Counted from the first letter of the stretch, positions 8,201 through 16,168 are shown. The stretch: 64,000 nucleotides of DNA from Syntrophomonas sp. DTU018 (GCA_001513155.1 LFSR01000034.1:1-64000), one strand, 5' to 3'. Notes: generated from the letters alone by a model not told the origin. Numbers and translations are program-made.

Positions 8201-10165
8201 TGCCGCAGTCTCACTCTGTATAACTTGCGGGGCGTGTGTCCCAATTACCGTTGTTCCGGGACTCTGGTGCCTTGTGATCCCCGGGAAATGCTGCGGGATA
8301 ATCATTACTATCGCTTGTATACCGGACTCACACCCCGGAGAATGATCGTGCGGGAACATACAGCGCAGCTGACCAGTGAAGCCGCCGCTGATTTGCAGGT
8401 TAAATTTAACCAAGGGCAGGTTAATGTATTAAGCTGTTCGACCACCTTTGAACTGGGGGTTGACGTGGGGGAACTGGAAGCGGTTTTACTGCGCAATGTG
8501 CCGCCTTCAGCCGCCAATTATGTGCAAAGGGCTGGCCGCGCCGGGCGGCGGGTGGAATCTACCGCTTTTGTGCTTACCTATGCCCAGCGGCGTTCCCATG
8601 ATTTGGACCATTTTCGCAATCCTCTGCACATGGTGGCAGGCAAGATAGGAGTTCCTCATTTTCAGCTGCAAAACCCCAAAATTATCCAAAGACATGTTAA
8701 TGCCGTGGCTCTGGCCTCTTTTTGGAGACAATACCCCGATTATTTTGAACAGGTGCAGGATTTCTTTTTTGCTCCGGACATTTGCGGCCATGATCTTTTC
8801 CTGGATTACCTGCAAGGCCGCCCGGCTGAATTGGTGGATTCCCTGCGGCGGATTGTACCGCGGGATATGCAGCCTATATTGGGAATCGAGGATTGGTCCT
8901 GGATAAATCACCTTTTTGAAGACCCTGGTGTACTAAAACGGGCGGAAGATGAGGTAGTCAATGATGTAACTGAGCTGGAAAACCTGCGCCGCCGGCGTTT
9001 TGAAAATAATCAGGGGGGCATTGATCACCTGTCCCGCCTGATCAGAACCATAAAAGAAAGGAACCTGATCAGTTTTCTTTCTTCCCGCAATGTGCTGCCT
9101 AAGTATGGGTTCCCGGTGGATGTGGTTGAATTGAGTATAATTCACCATTCCGAGGAGGCGCGCATGGTGGAGTTGGACAGAGATTTGCGCATTGCCCTGT
9201 CCGAGTATGCTCCGGGAAGTGAAGTAGTGGCGGCAGGAAAGCTGTGGACGTCCAGGTATATTAAACTGCCTCCCGGTAAACAATGGGATACCTATGATTA
9301 TGCCATTTGCAAGCATTGCCACAATTTTTATCCGCAGCGAGCCGAGTTTGAAGAAAAACTCCAGAAGTGTCCGGTTTGCGACCGGCCCTTTGGGAATAAC
9401 CAGGGTACTTTTATCATTCCCGACTTTGGTTTTATTTCTTCTCCCGAACCTCCCCAGCGTCCCCGGGAGCAAAAACCGGAGCGTACTTACTCGACCCGGG
9501 TATTTTTCTCCCCGGGCAATACGAGTACTGAACCCAAAAGCGTTATCCTTGACTATCCCCGGGTGAGGATTGAGGCCATTGCCGAGTCCCAGGGAAAACT
9601 GGTGGTAATAAATAAAGGCAGCCATGGATTCCGGGTTTGTCCTCTCTGCGGTTTTGCCTGTATGGGCACGGATAAAGTTCCTGCTTCTCATCAAACACCC
9701 TGGGGGCAGAGGTGCAGCGGTACCCTAATAAAGCGCTATTCTTTAGGTCATCAGTTTTATAGCGATATCCTTCGGATAAACTTTCAAGGCTACCAGAATA
9801 CCGATAGTGGTTTTTGGTTATCCCTTTTATATGGCCTGTTGGAAGGTGCCAGTAGCGTGCTGGACATAGAACGGCAGGATTTGGACGGTTGTATCTATCA
9901 TCCCAACGGAGGTCTTTACTCACCGGAGCTGGTTCTTTTCGATGATGTACCGGGTGGGGCCGGTCATGTTTATCGCATGGCTGAACCGGATGTATTAAAG
10001 ACAATACTTGAGCGCACTCGGGAAAAGCTAGAAGCGTGTGAATGTGGCGGGGAAGAAGGAGATGCCAGCTGTCAAGGGTGCCTGCGCAACTACCGCAACC
10101 AATTCTGCCACGAAGACCTAAAACGGGGACCAGTCATACATTTTTTACGCCAATTAAAAGACTGA
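5300..10165 (+). CDS. DEAD/DEAH-box helicase with DUF1998 C-terminal domain, DruE-like candidate defence helicase
   Basis: 1621 residues. The superfamily 2 core is clear: YKHQ at 89-92, Walker A TGTGSGKT at 110-117, DEAH at 251-254, SAT at 289-291, LIFSDSRQDAA near 695-705, and motifs V/VI (TTFELGVDVG...QRAGRAGRR) near 1044-1083. The C-terminus has FDDVPGGAGHV (~1545) and CQGCLRNYRNQ (~1590), the hallmark of DUF1998/MrfA-type helicases. CxxC or CxnC pairs occur in the central insert (CRNCGA, CGKCG, CLACG, CDRCR) and near the C-terminus (CKHCHN, CPVC, CPLCG), implying several zinc-binding modules. Ordinary MrfA/YprA helicases are about 750 aa. Length and context fit the large helicases of anti-phage systems (DruE; DISARM splits these domains into DrmA/DrmB). 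The ribosome site GGAGG lies at the end of the upstream gene. Helicase function is near certain and the defence role is inference. Confidence 0.85.
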   Translation: MSINPFHAAKAIQDSYISYLSSAFSFQNPALQEEFTSLLNQPGRLIKGPILEATPEFARGKTIQEMVDSGVLSKSLLKLSAISPEMALYKHQEEAITKLLVNRRNLVVATGTGSGKTESFLLPILSDLLQEHEQGSLGPGVRALLLYPMNALANDQVKRLRNLLKDFPQITFGRYIGETIEGKKDALEHYRKVFGCDPLENELISREEMRSSPPHILLTNYAMLEYLLLRPKDTVFFDGPLARHWRYLVVDEAHTFSGARGIEMAMLIRRLKERIFSSDEGHLQCVATSATLGNGRQDAPAVAAFASRLFGEPFEWDEGNPDRQDVVYATRLPMVSIEGDCLSLEYNSELYLHWYQTILSGEATDVLEDLARIGRQAGLPESLIQQAVTAAQESGWPAFLYHLLKHDQRVINLQRKLQESPCLLEEAAQELFGNDHDRMDKVVTLVDLAKMARPSPGWQSLIPARYHLFVRAVEGVYQQLEPIPRLFLERRNYVEEAGHRYPVFELASCRNCGATYLAGTVTDKFPAKLEPPRIDDEHKVSYFYLLGKAVSAEELDEDDETEVSGGANLDYKQIRLVICGKCGTMDLANSVLPPCDCGPEHYQYLLQAPVSEEGKVTTCLACGKRSMTGMVWRFLTGTDATASVLATALYQQLDQDKSVNTSLSRQISIPASTDDGWESAPEEVMNLSANREPPRLLIFSDSRQDAAFFAPYLDRTYSQILRRVLILKALETHRSDILTYGWRLSDLARALVEQARRSGFFIERETPQEQFNEVWRWVMFEFLGLDIHINLEGLGLLGFTLIKPEDWSPFPALTRPPWNLSSDEVWMLFQVLINSLRRQGAVLFPENVSPRDELFQPRNREIAVRSHSNTQVTKWGIIGWNPRHLNSRLDYLHRLAARLEGRPTPEDCRFALEKIWEKDFRLGRQVHDYFAEVTINRDINARQLRYEMWELQPTQVKPDLQWYRCDRCRSLTLYNLRGVCPNYRCSGTLVPCDPREMLRDNHYYRLYTGLTPRRMIVREHTAQLTSEAAADLQVKFNQGQVNVLSCSTTFELGVDVGELEAVLLRNVPPSAANYVQRAGRAGRRVESTAFVLTYAQRRSHDLDHFRNPLHMVAGKIGVPHFQLQNPKIIQRHVNAVALASFWRQYPDYFEQVQDFFFAPDICGHDLFLDYLQGRPAELVDSLRRIVPRDMQPILGIEDWSWINHLFEDPGVLKRAEDEVVNDVTELENLRRRRFENNQGGIDHLSRLIRTIKERNLISFLSSRNVLPKYGFPVDVVELSIIHHSEEARMVELDRDLRIALSEYAPGSEVVAAGKLWTSRYIKLPPGKQWDTYDYAICKHCHNFYPQRAEFEEKLQKCPVCDRPFGNNQGTFIIPDFGFISSPEPPQRPREQKPERTYSTRVFFSPGNTSTEPKSVILDYPRVRIEAIAESQGKLVVINKGSHGFRVCPLCGFACMGTDKVPASHQTPWGQRCSGTLIKRYSLGHQFYSDILRINFQGYQNTDSGFWLSLLYGLLEGASSVLDIERQDLDGCIYHPNGGLYSPELVLFDDVPGGAGHVYRMAEPDVLKTILERTREKLEACECGGEEGDASCQGCLRNYRNQFCHEDLKRGPVIHFLRQLKD

Positions 10166-10177
10166 CAGAAAGTCATC

Positions 10178-10213
10178 AGGGGAAGGTTTGCCCCCTGAAG
10201 CAACCCTTCCCCT
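10178..10213 (+). terminator. Hairpin after the giant gene pair
   Basis: AGGGGAAGG (10178-10186) pairs with CCTTCCCCT (10205-10213), 13 nt after the helicase stop. No T-run follows, so this is either a weak terminator or an mRNA-stabilising stem. It also separates this operon from the convergent decayed gene. Confidence 0.5.
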
Positions 10214-10233
10214 AAGAAATTTCGCGGGTTTAA

Positions 10234-11112
10234 TTAGCCGTTGGCAGCCTGGCGCAGAGTATGGAGATCAGGCAGTTTTTGGATCTTGGACGGTCCTGGA
10301 CCGTATTTTATCAATGCTCCCACTGCTATCATGGCATAAAGAGCGTACATTATCTCGCTGCTGTTGGGTATGGACATAATGGTAGGATATACATTGCTGG
10401 GCTTGCCCTGCAGGTTCTCGGACAAGATCCGGCGCAGTCCCCTGGGCTCGGATTTTATCCATTCACCGTGCCTGGTCAGTTCCCATCTTAATTCACCGGT
10501 AGTACTTTTGGTGTAATCAAGGCGGGCGCGGTCCTCGAGACTTAGACGCAGCCAGTATACTGGCAATTCAGAAGCTGGCAGGGAGTGGCTCCTGCCCGCT
10601 GCTCGGAACTCCTGCAATCCCCAGGTATTCTCGCCATTGCCCTGGTAATCTTCCTCCAGGCAGATGATTCCCCGGAGAGAGGGCATCTGCTTCCATAAGG
10701 AAACTGTTCTTTGCAGCATTGCTTTGTTCTCAACAAATATGTACTTTACATCCGTTCTTTTGACAATAAAGATAAACTCATCATCATTCACCATAGGAGT
10801 TATGGTGTTGACCACTGCCCCGGACAACAGTATGGCCATATGTGCCCATCCAGCCTGAGCACATGATTTGGAGATGATCGCAATATCATCACCTTTCTTG
10901 ACACCATACTTGATCAATGCCAGGGCAATTTCTTCAGATATCTGAGCCCATTCCTGGTAACTTATGGTGCGCCATTCCTTGCCGGATTTGAACGTATTGG
11001 CCGGCTGACTGCCCGCATTCCGCACCGTACTGTAAAACATTTGGGGAATGGTTGGCACATTTTCTCGGTAATAGTCTAAAACGCCGATCCCCGTCTTCAC
11101 AATTGCACTCAT
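10234..11112 (-). pseudogene. Decayed, truncated acyl-CoA synthetase (AMP-binding)
   Basis: 292 residues remain of a family normally 500-640 aa. The N-terminal half is recognisable (WRTISYQEWAQISEEIALAL, VKKGDDIAIISK, AVVNTITPMV). The adenylate-forming signature normally close to YTSGTTGEPKG reads YTKSTTGELRWE, so the essential SGTTG...K pattern is destroyed. The following stretch (NSSEIMYALYAMIAVGALIKYG) still matches the family, but the frame ends soon after and the ATP-binding core and C-terminal lid are absent. The start (ATG 11112) retains a GGAGA ribosome site. This is decay by substitution plus 3' truncation, next to the end of the helicase operon, consistent with an insertion boundary. 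Confidence 0.8.
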
Positions 11113-11327
11113 CCCATCACATTCTCCTTTCCTTTAAATTCCCTTCCCCCTGGGACTGTTCTGCAGCCCCGTATTGAGCCGATATGTCGATTTATAATAA
11201 TTATATAACTTCGTGATAGTAATATCAAAGATTTTAATATTATTTGTTGGTTTAGTTCAGCCGCCGAAAATCTCGTTGTGAAGGACTAGATTACCTATGC
11301 GGGGGCTTTACCGGAATACAAGGAAGA

Positions 11328-11361
11328 GACCTCAGGAAGATGTAGGTGTTTTCCTGAGGTC
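11328..11361. terminator. Hairpin between the decayed synthetase and the ABC operon
   Basis: GACCTCAGGAA (11328-11338) pairs perfectly with TTCCTGAGGTC (11351-11361), an 11-bp stem with a 12-nt loop. It lies downstream of the minus-strand ABC operon. There is no adjacent T-run on either strand, so termination strength is uncertain. The rest of the 11113-11429 gap is AT-rich with no gene seen. Confidence 0.45.
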
Positions 11362-11429
11362 CCGGAGTCATTAGCAACAATCAATTGTTACACTGATGCT
11401 GTAGGTTGTGGCTTTTCCTGTTTCCCGGT

Positions 11430-12149
11430 CTATAATTCCACCCGCCGGTTATATACCCAAGTGGACAAGGCGAAGATAACTGCTGCTACCAGAGTAATTA
11501 CCCCCAGCAGTAGCCAGAAAATCTGAGCAGTAACATCTGGAGCTTCGATGGTTCTTTGTCCCAACATTAAGCCCATCATCTTAACTGACAGCCAGAGGGT
11601 GGCAAAAAACGTAACTATGGTGACCAGCCCTGAGAAGCGGCTGACCAGCTTGCCGATAATCTGACTGAAGAAGCTGACGGAGATCAGGTATCCTATCCAG
11701 GCTACGGTGCACAGGTAAAACAGCACAACTATGTCCAGGTAAGGCAGAATCAGGTCCAGGATATCATAGAGTTCCGGAGCCAATTCTCCAGCCAGCAGCA
11801 GTCCACAGATTCCCACTATCAAGGTACCGAACACATACTGGGTTAAAAGGGCTGCCAAGCGGCTGCCCAGTATCATACCGCCTCCTACGGGAAGGGACAT
11901 CATCAAATAAATGGTGTGATTATTCCATTCCTGTCCCAGCCGGAAAGAGGAAACAATAGGCAAGAAACAGGCCAAACCCATTACCATCATCATAGCAAAC
12001 AAAACCGCAGTGTGTATGGAGCCTATTTTCAGGTAGAGCACCAGGCTTACTAGAATGGCTGTTCCTCCTATTACTGCCAGTTCGGGTGCCATTTCCCGCA
12101 TTTGTTTTTTGTAAAGAGCTCCAAACCTTGAGAGGGATTTAGCGAGCAT
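11430..12149 (-). CDS. ABC transporter membrane subunit (YtrC/D-like)
   Basis: 239 residues with about six hydrophobic segments (for example IGSIHTAVLFAMMMVMGLA and VVLFYLCTVAWIGYLISVSF). It is an integral membrane protein that overlaps the upstream ATPase gene by 11 nt, so the two are translated together. The order GntR regulator, ATPase, permease on the minus strand matches Ytr/YhcE-type ABC systems of Firmicutes, thought to respond to cell-envelope stress or export small molecules. The substrate cannot be inferred. The regulator gene upstream is broken, so expression may no longer be controlled normally. Confidence 0.75.
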   Translation of the reverse strand: MLAKSLSRFGALYKKQMREMAPELAVIGGTAILVSLVLYLKIGSIHTAVLFAMMMVMGLACFLPIVSSFRLGQEWNNHTIYLMMSLPVGGGMILGSRLAALLTQYVFGTLIVGICGLLLAGELAPELYDILDLILPYLDIVVLFYLCTVAWIGYLISVSFFSQIIGKLVSRFSGLVTIVTFFATLWLSVKMMGLMLGQRTIEAPDVTAQIFWLLLGVITLVAAVIFALSTWVYNRRVEL

Positions 12150-12834
12150 CCCGCATCACCTCCTTCATTATTTCCACCAGGGACATGTTTTTCTCTTCCC
12201 GTAAATCTTCGGCATTACCAGACAATACTGTTTTACCATTGCGGATAAATATTACTTCATCCACTAATCTTTCCACCTCTCCAATCTCATGAGTGGAAAT
12301 AATTATGGTTTGCTCTCCTTCTCGATAGTCCCGGATAACCGAGTTGATGATCTCTTCCCGGGTGAGCAGATCGATGCCTGACAAGGGCTCATCCAGCAGC
12401 AGGTAGGAGGAACGTCTGGACAAGGTTAACAGCAGTTTGACTTTGGCCCGCTGCCCTTTGGAAATTTTACCGATTTTCATAGCTTCATTTAAATTTAAGT
12501 AATTCAGCAGGTCATGGTACTTGGTGTGATCCCAGTCTGAGTAGAAAGTGCTTATAAATTCAGCGGCTTTTCCTACTGTCATCCAAGGGTACAAATGATC
12601 TACTTCCGGCAGATAGGCTACCCGGTCCCGGGTCATCCAGTGATTCAACCCATCTACCAGCACCTCTCCCCGGCTAGGACGATTCAACCCGGCAATCATT
12701 TTGAGAGTAGTTGATTTGCCGGCTCCGTTAGGGCCAAATAAGCCAATTACCCGTCCTGAAGCCAGCTGCGCCTGAAAATTGTCTAAGGCGCGTACGGTAC
12801 CAAAATATTTGCTTACCTGTCTAAACTCAATCAC
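12139..12834 (-). CDS. ABC transporter ATP-binding protein (YtrB-like)
   Basis: 231 residues. Walker A is GPNGAGKSTT near residues 34-43. A degenerate signature (ISKGQRAKVKLLLTLS) is followed by Walker B SSYLLLDEPLSGID and the switch histidine in IIISTHEIGE. The signature lacks the full LSGGQ but ISKGQ is common in this subfamily. It couples ATP hydrolysis to the membrane subunit encoded just downstream. The start overlaps the end of the GntR remnant by 4 nt (ATGA-type junction), showing the original operon order regulator-ATPase-permease. Confidence 0.85.
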   Translation of the reverse strand: MIEFRQVSKYFGTVRALDNFQAQLASGRVIGLFGPNGAGKSTTLKMIAGLNRPSRGEVLVDGLNHWMTRDRVAYLPEVDHLYPWMTVGKAAEFISTFYSDWDHTKYHDLLNYLNLNEAMKIGKISKGQRAKVKLLLTLSRRSSYLLLDEPLSGIDLLTREEIINSVIRDYREGEQTIIISTHEIGEVERLVDEVIFIRNGKTVLSGNAEDLREEKNMSLVEIMKEVMRDAR

Positions 12835-13122
12835 TGGTCTTCCGCCTCCTTGGCCTGCATGTAGTCCTGCAGCATCTTAATCAGATCACTGCCCTGGTAA
12901 CCCAGAGCATCCATTTCGGCAACAAAGTAATTTAAAATTGATTGGGCCATTTCTTCTTTCATTCTGGCCAGCATCTCCTGATCAGCGCTGACAAAGGTCC
13001 CCTGGCCCCTTAGGGTTTCTACCATATGCATAGCTTCCATCTCCCGGTATGCTCTCTGAACAGTATTAGGGTTAACCCTGGCCATCTCTGCGTACTCCCG
13101 CTGTGAAGGAATACGATCCCCA
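12831..13122 (-). pseudogene. GntR (YtrA family) regulator missing its N-terminus
   Basis: The frame encodes QNGDRIPSQREYAEMARVNP followed by NTVQRAYREMEAM, the second half of a GntR winged helix including the VNPNTV recognition region, and a C-terminal helical tail of the YtrA subfamily (normally about 120 aa). Upstream in frame are only three Ile codons and a TAA, so roughly the first 30 residues, the native start codon and the promoter are absent. An internal ATG at 13085 could yield an 84-aa product without the first DNA-binding helices. The break is at the same place where the plus-strand sao operon loses its 5' end. Confidence 0.75.
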
Positions 13123-13196
13123 TTTTGTATGATGATTTAAGCAGAAGGACAATCGAAAGAGCCGTTAAGGCAGCACTGGATGAAGTAAATGGCTAA
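13123..13196 (+). pseudogene. C-terminal tail of a lost gene at the head of the sao operon (possibly saoT)
   Basis: An open frame on the plus strand reads YDDLSRRTIERAVKAALDEV then NG and stop (TAA 13194-13196). It overlaps the ATG of the permease at 13189 by 8 nt, which is the overlap expected of a translationally coupled upstream gene. No start codon or ribosome site is available, because the sequence to the left belongs to the GntR remnant on the other strand. In sao clusters as I recall them a thioredoxin-like protein (SaoT) often accompanies the permease. The identity of this tail is a guess. Confidence 0.35.
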
Positions 13197-14292
13197 TGAC
13201 TTTTGGGCTTCCTTTTGGCAATTATTAAATATTAGTTCTTTCTGGCTGGTAGTAAGTTATTTGCTTTGCAGTTTTTTACACGTTATATTGCGGCCGGAAT
13301 TCCTGCAAAGGAATTTGGGCAACAGCAAGATGTCTTCCCTGGTGAAGGCTACTATTTCCGGGATGCTCTTGCCCATTTGCAGCTGCGGAGTGGTACCTTT
13401 AGCCTTAAGTCTTTATCATTCAGGTGCTTATTTAGGGCCAACTCTGGCTTTTCTGGTAGCCACACCCATAATAAATCCTGCTGCGGTCATACTGGCCTTT
13501 GTTCTTCTGGGCCCCCAGCTAACCGCGATATATATTATCACCGGTTTCATGTTGCCAATGATAATTGGGGTACTGGGGAACAAATTTGGAAAAGACGAAC
13601 TCATATCCCCAGTGGCGGCAGCTATGGCCAATGCTTCCCGGGGATCCGCACAGATAAACTCTGCCGCCGTTAAAACCCCCTGGAGTAAAAAAATAACCAG
13701 CGGTCTGGATTGGGGCGTGCGCAGCCTGGGTTTTCAGGTAAGCCGCTATGTTCTGGTGGGGTTGGTGCTGGCAGCGCTTTTGCTCACCATTATCCCGGTA
13801 TCTTTTATTCAGGATTATCTTAGCCGGCCTGATATGGTTTCTCTTGTGGGTATTGCTGGGCTAGGAGCCATCATGTATGTGTGCGCAGTGGGGCATATTC
13901 CCTTTATTGCTGCCCTCGTTGCTGCGGGTGCCGCTCCGGGTGCAGCCATTGCCTTCCTTTTAACCGGGACTGCCACCAACATACCTGAGTTATTCAGCAT
14001 TTTTAAGCTGATTGGCAAGAGAACTATAGTAATATACACCGGTACGGTAATATTGTTTAGCTTCGTGATCGGCTATATTACTAATTATTTGCTGATGCCC
14101 GGATTTACACCAGTCTTTGATTTAAGCGGTGCTCAGAAAAGCATTGCTTTGGCGAGCAAACTGTCCCTGACTGTGCCAGCAGGGGTGGAGTATATTTGTG
14201 CGGTCATTATACTGGCCATGGGCATTATTGCCTGGCGGCCTACGGTTAAGGAATGGTTCATGAAACTGGGGCGGAGAGCTGTAAATGCGTAG
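13189..14292 (+). CDS. saoE: SaoE-like efflux permease (DUF318/ArsP-type, SO_0444-like)
   Basis: 367 residues with about nine or ten membrane segments. The family signature PICSCGVVPLAL places a CxC pair at residues 64 and 66 in a membrane-proximal loop, as in predicted permeases for copper, zinc, arsenic and organoarsenicals. A second conserved block, GHIPFIAALVAAGAAPGAA, mirrors the internal repeat of the family. The gene leads a tight run with a Cys-Cys lipoprotein, two binding proteins, an ABC permease/ATPase and a DsrE-like protein, matching the sao (organometal) cluster in which this member is called the efflux transporter SaoE. The permease family is firm; metal export is family knowledge; the sao assignment rests on context. 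Confidence 0.7.
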   Translation: MANDFWASFWQLLNISSFWLVVSYLLCSFLHVILRPEFLQRNLGNSKMSSLVKATISGMLLPICSCGVVPLALSLYHSGAYLGPTLAFLVATPIINPAAVILAFVLLGPQLTAIYIITGFMLPMIIGVLGNKFGKDELISPVAAAMANASRGSAQINSAAVKTPWSKKITSGLDWGVRSLGFQVSRYVLVGLVLAALLLTIIPVSFIQDYLSRPDMVSLVGIAGLGAIMYVCAVGHIPFIAALVAAGAAPGAAIAFLLTGTATNIPELFSIFKLIGKRTIVIYTGTVILFSFVIGYITNYLLMPGFTPVFDLSGAQKSIALASKLSLTVPAGVEYICAVIILAMGIIAWRPTVKEWFMKLGRRAVNA

Positions 14293-14761
14293 GATTAAGA
14301 GTACAACCATACTTCTATTTCTCTTTTTTCTTTCCGGCTGCAGCGGAGGTGTGCCGGAGGAAGCTGCTATTCCCGGCCAAGAGAAGCCTGCTGCCATGGA
14401 AACAGATCATAGTTTGTATAAGCATTTTATAGCTGTATATGGGGAAAAAAAGCCGCTGCTGACAGGAGTCAATGATATTAATGATGACGGGCGGGAAGAT
14501 TTGATCGTGATCTACCAGGATACCGCTGAAACTAACAAGATGATCGCCATCTGGGAAGAAAAAGGAGAGGTGATCTTTTCCGAACCTACTCCTGCCCCGG
14601 TAGAGAATTACCGTATAGAATGGCGGGATATAGATAATAAGGCACCGGTTGAATTAATAGTGTCAGGTTCTAAGGGGGTGAACATCGGGTACGCCATATA
14701 TCGCTGGGAGAACGGAGATTTTGTAAATATATTTGGGGAAGGCATGGAAAATTGCTGCTAG
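14285..14761 (+). CDS. saoC: SaoC-like lipoprotein ending in Cys-Cys-COOH
   Basis: 158 residues. A lipoprotein signal peptide ends in LSGC (Cys19), so it is anchored outside the cell membrane. Residues 64-72 contain the acidic turn DINDDGRED, like the calcium-binding loop of FG-GAP/VCBS repeats. The protein terminates in GEGMENCC, two adjacent cysteines as the very last residues (157-158). A Cys-Cys or Sec-containing carboxyl terminus is the defining feature of the family I recall as 'Cys-Cys-COOH (seleno)protein SaoC'. Here both positions are TGC codons, with no UGA. The start overlaps saoE by 8 nt. A likely role is extracytoplasmic capture of a thiophilic metal or organometal (inference). 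Confidence 0.75.
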   Translation: MRRIKSTTILLFLFFLSGCSGGVPEEAAIPGQEKPAAMETDHSLYKHFIAVYGEKKPLLTGVNDINDDGREDLIVIYQDTAETNKMIAIWEEKGEVIFSEPTPAPVENYRIEWRDIDNKAPVELIVSGSKGVNIGYAIYRWENGDFVNIFGEGMENCC

Positions 14762-14810
14762 TAAGCAATTGACTAACCAAAGGAAAAGCAGCAGAGAGGG
14801 GATGAAGAAA

Positions 14811-15980
14811 ATGAAAAAGCGAAAGCCTAATATCCTGCTTGTTGTTTTATTCTTGGGGATATTGGCTTTATCCGGTTGTGGCGGGCAGACGCCCCAGGAT
14901 TCTGAGCAAACCGGAGACGATTTGGCGGCTCAGTTAGTCGAAGAATATAACCTGGAACCGTTAAGTGCTGAAGATGCTAATTACACTATAAACATGGGTT
15001 ACTATGATTGCGATCATATGACTGCTGCGTGTATAGCTATGGACACTGGCATTTTTGATGCTTTAGGGCTGAAAGTGAACTTGACCGGTAACGGCAATGT
15101 ACCTGAAGCTATGGCAGCCGGGAAAATGGATGTGGGCTATGCAGGATGGACCACTACTCTGAGGGCGGTTCAAAAGGGAACGCCATTGTTCATAGCCGGT
15201 CAGAATCATACAGGAGGAGCGGAATACCTGGTAGCCAGTCTTGGGATCAAAAGTCCGGCAGATTTGGTGGGAAAAAGAGTTTCTTTTGGCACTGATCCCG
15301 AAGAGAACAATCTCAATTGGGTGGAATGGGCTGAACAGCTGGGTATTCCCGCTGATATCACCCTCTATGAGAATTATAACATGTCCGACAAGGATGAGTA
15401 TTTTGCTCTAAAAGCGGGAAAGTTGGACGCTTATATTTGCTGTGATCCTTGGGGATCCATGGCGGAATACGAGGGTACCGGCTGGGTAGTTATACGCCAA
15501 AATACAGAGCGGAATGGATTTCAAGGAACCTGCTGTAAGATAGCCATGCATCGTGAATTTGCCAAAGCTCACCCCAGATTGGCAGAGCGGGTTTTACTGG
15601 CTCATACCTTAGCGGTTCAGTATATGTACAAACATCCTTATAAAGCTGCAGAAATATTTGCCAAGAACTACAGTGTGCCTTTGGAAGTGGGCTTAATGAC
15701 TATTTGGAAAAAGACCAATGAAGAAGGCCGCACTATTTCCTGGGATCTGAAAATGGATGAAATGGAAAACCAATTGGCAACTATGCGCAAGTACAGCGTG
15801 CAGGACGACATCAACAATGTAAACTTGGCTGACTATGTTGATACTACCTATATGGATAACTGCGGTGCCAAAGATTTTCAAACCTTCATCAAAAATGAAG
15901 TAGATCCGGTATTTCCTCTGGGAATGGGTTATGAAGACTGGAAGGCCAAAGCTATGGAAGTGGACAATATCAAGGCGTAA
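14811..15980 (+). CDS. saoX: SaoX-like ABC substrate-binding lipoprotein
   Basis: 389 residues from ATG 14811, which has GAGAGGGG 9 nt upstream; an ATG at 14802 abuts that site and is less likely. Lipobox LSGC is followed by a domain of the NrtA/SsuA/TauA type (DHMTAACIAMDTGIFDALGL, AMAAGKMDVGYAGW, LVGKRVSFG). Two vicinal cysteine pairs are striking: ICCDPWG (210-211) and GTCCKIA (241-242), both in the region expected to line the ligand cleft. Ordinary nitrate/sulfonate-binding homologues lack them. With the downstream permease and ATPase it forms an ABC importer. The ligand is predicted to be a soft-metal or organometal species by context. Confidence 0.75.
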   Translation: MKKRKPNILLVVLFLGILALSGCGGQTPQDSEQTGDDLAAQLVEEYNLEPLSAEDANYTINMGYYDCDHMTAACIAMDTGIFDALGLKVNLTGNGNVPEAMAAGKMDVGYAGWTTTLRAVQKGTPLFIAGQNHTGGAEYLVASLGIKSPADLVGKRVSFGTDPEENNLNWVEWAEQLGIPADITLYENYNMSDKDEYFALKAGKLDAYICCDPWGSMAEYEGTGWVVIRQNTERNGFQGTCCKIAMHREFAKAHPRLAERVLLAHTLAVQYMYKHPYKAAEIFAKNYSVPLEVGLMTIWKKTNEEGRTISWDLKMDEMENQLATMRKYSVQDDINNVNLADYVDTTYMDNCGAKDFQTFIKNEVDPVFPLGMGYEDWKAKAMEVDNIKA

Positions 15981-16048
15981 ATATCTTGGCATTAGAAAAG
16001 GACTGAGCAGATATGAACTGCAGTGCAACGATGGATGAGACTCCAGGG

Positions 16049-16168
16049 TGTCATTGCGAGCGGAGCGAAGCAATCTCAAACGCGAACAGCAGGTCTGTTA
16101 AGAGAGATCACCACGTCGCTGTGCTCCTCGCGATGGCACGAAGAGAGCTCTTTTCACCGCAATGACAC
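16049..16168. repeat. MITE/REP-like dispersed repeat inside the sao operon
   Basis: The unit begins TGTCATTGCGAGCGGAGCGA and ends GCAATGACAC, with an inner block GATCACCACGTCGC...CTCGCGATGGCAC that pairs with the left arm. The same building blocks recur at 33359-33642, 36880-37010, 42538-42820 and 47816-47973. The unit lengthens the saoX-saoB gap to 247 nt while the rest of the operon is overlapping or tight. It is non-coding; it could fold as mRNA and dampen or partly terminate transcription. Confidence 0.8.

Noticed and set aside
8933-9694. 253-codon minus-strand frame
   Set aside because: Antisense to the DUF1998 helicase, whose motifs run through the same region.
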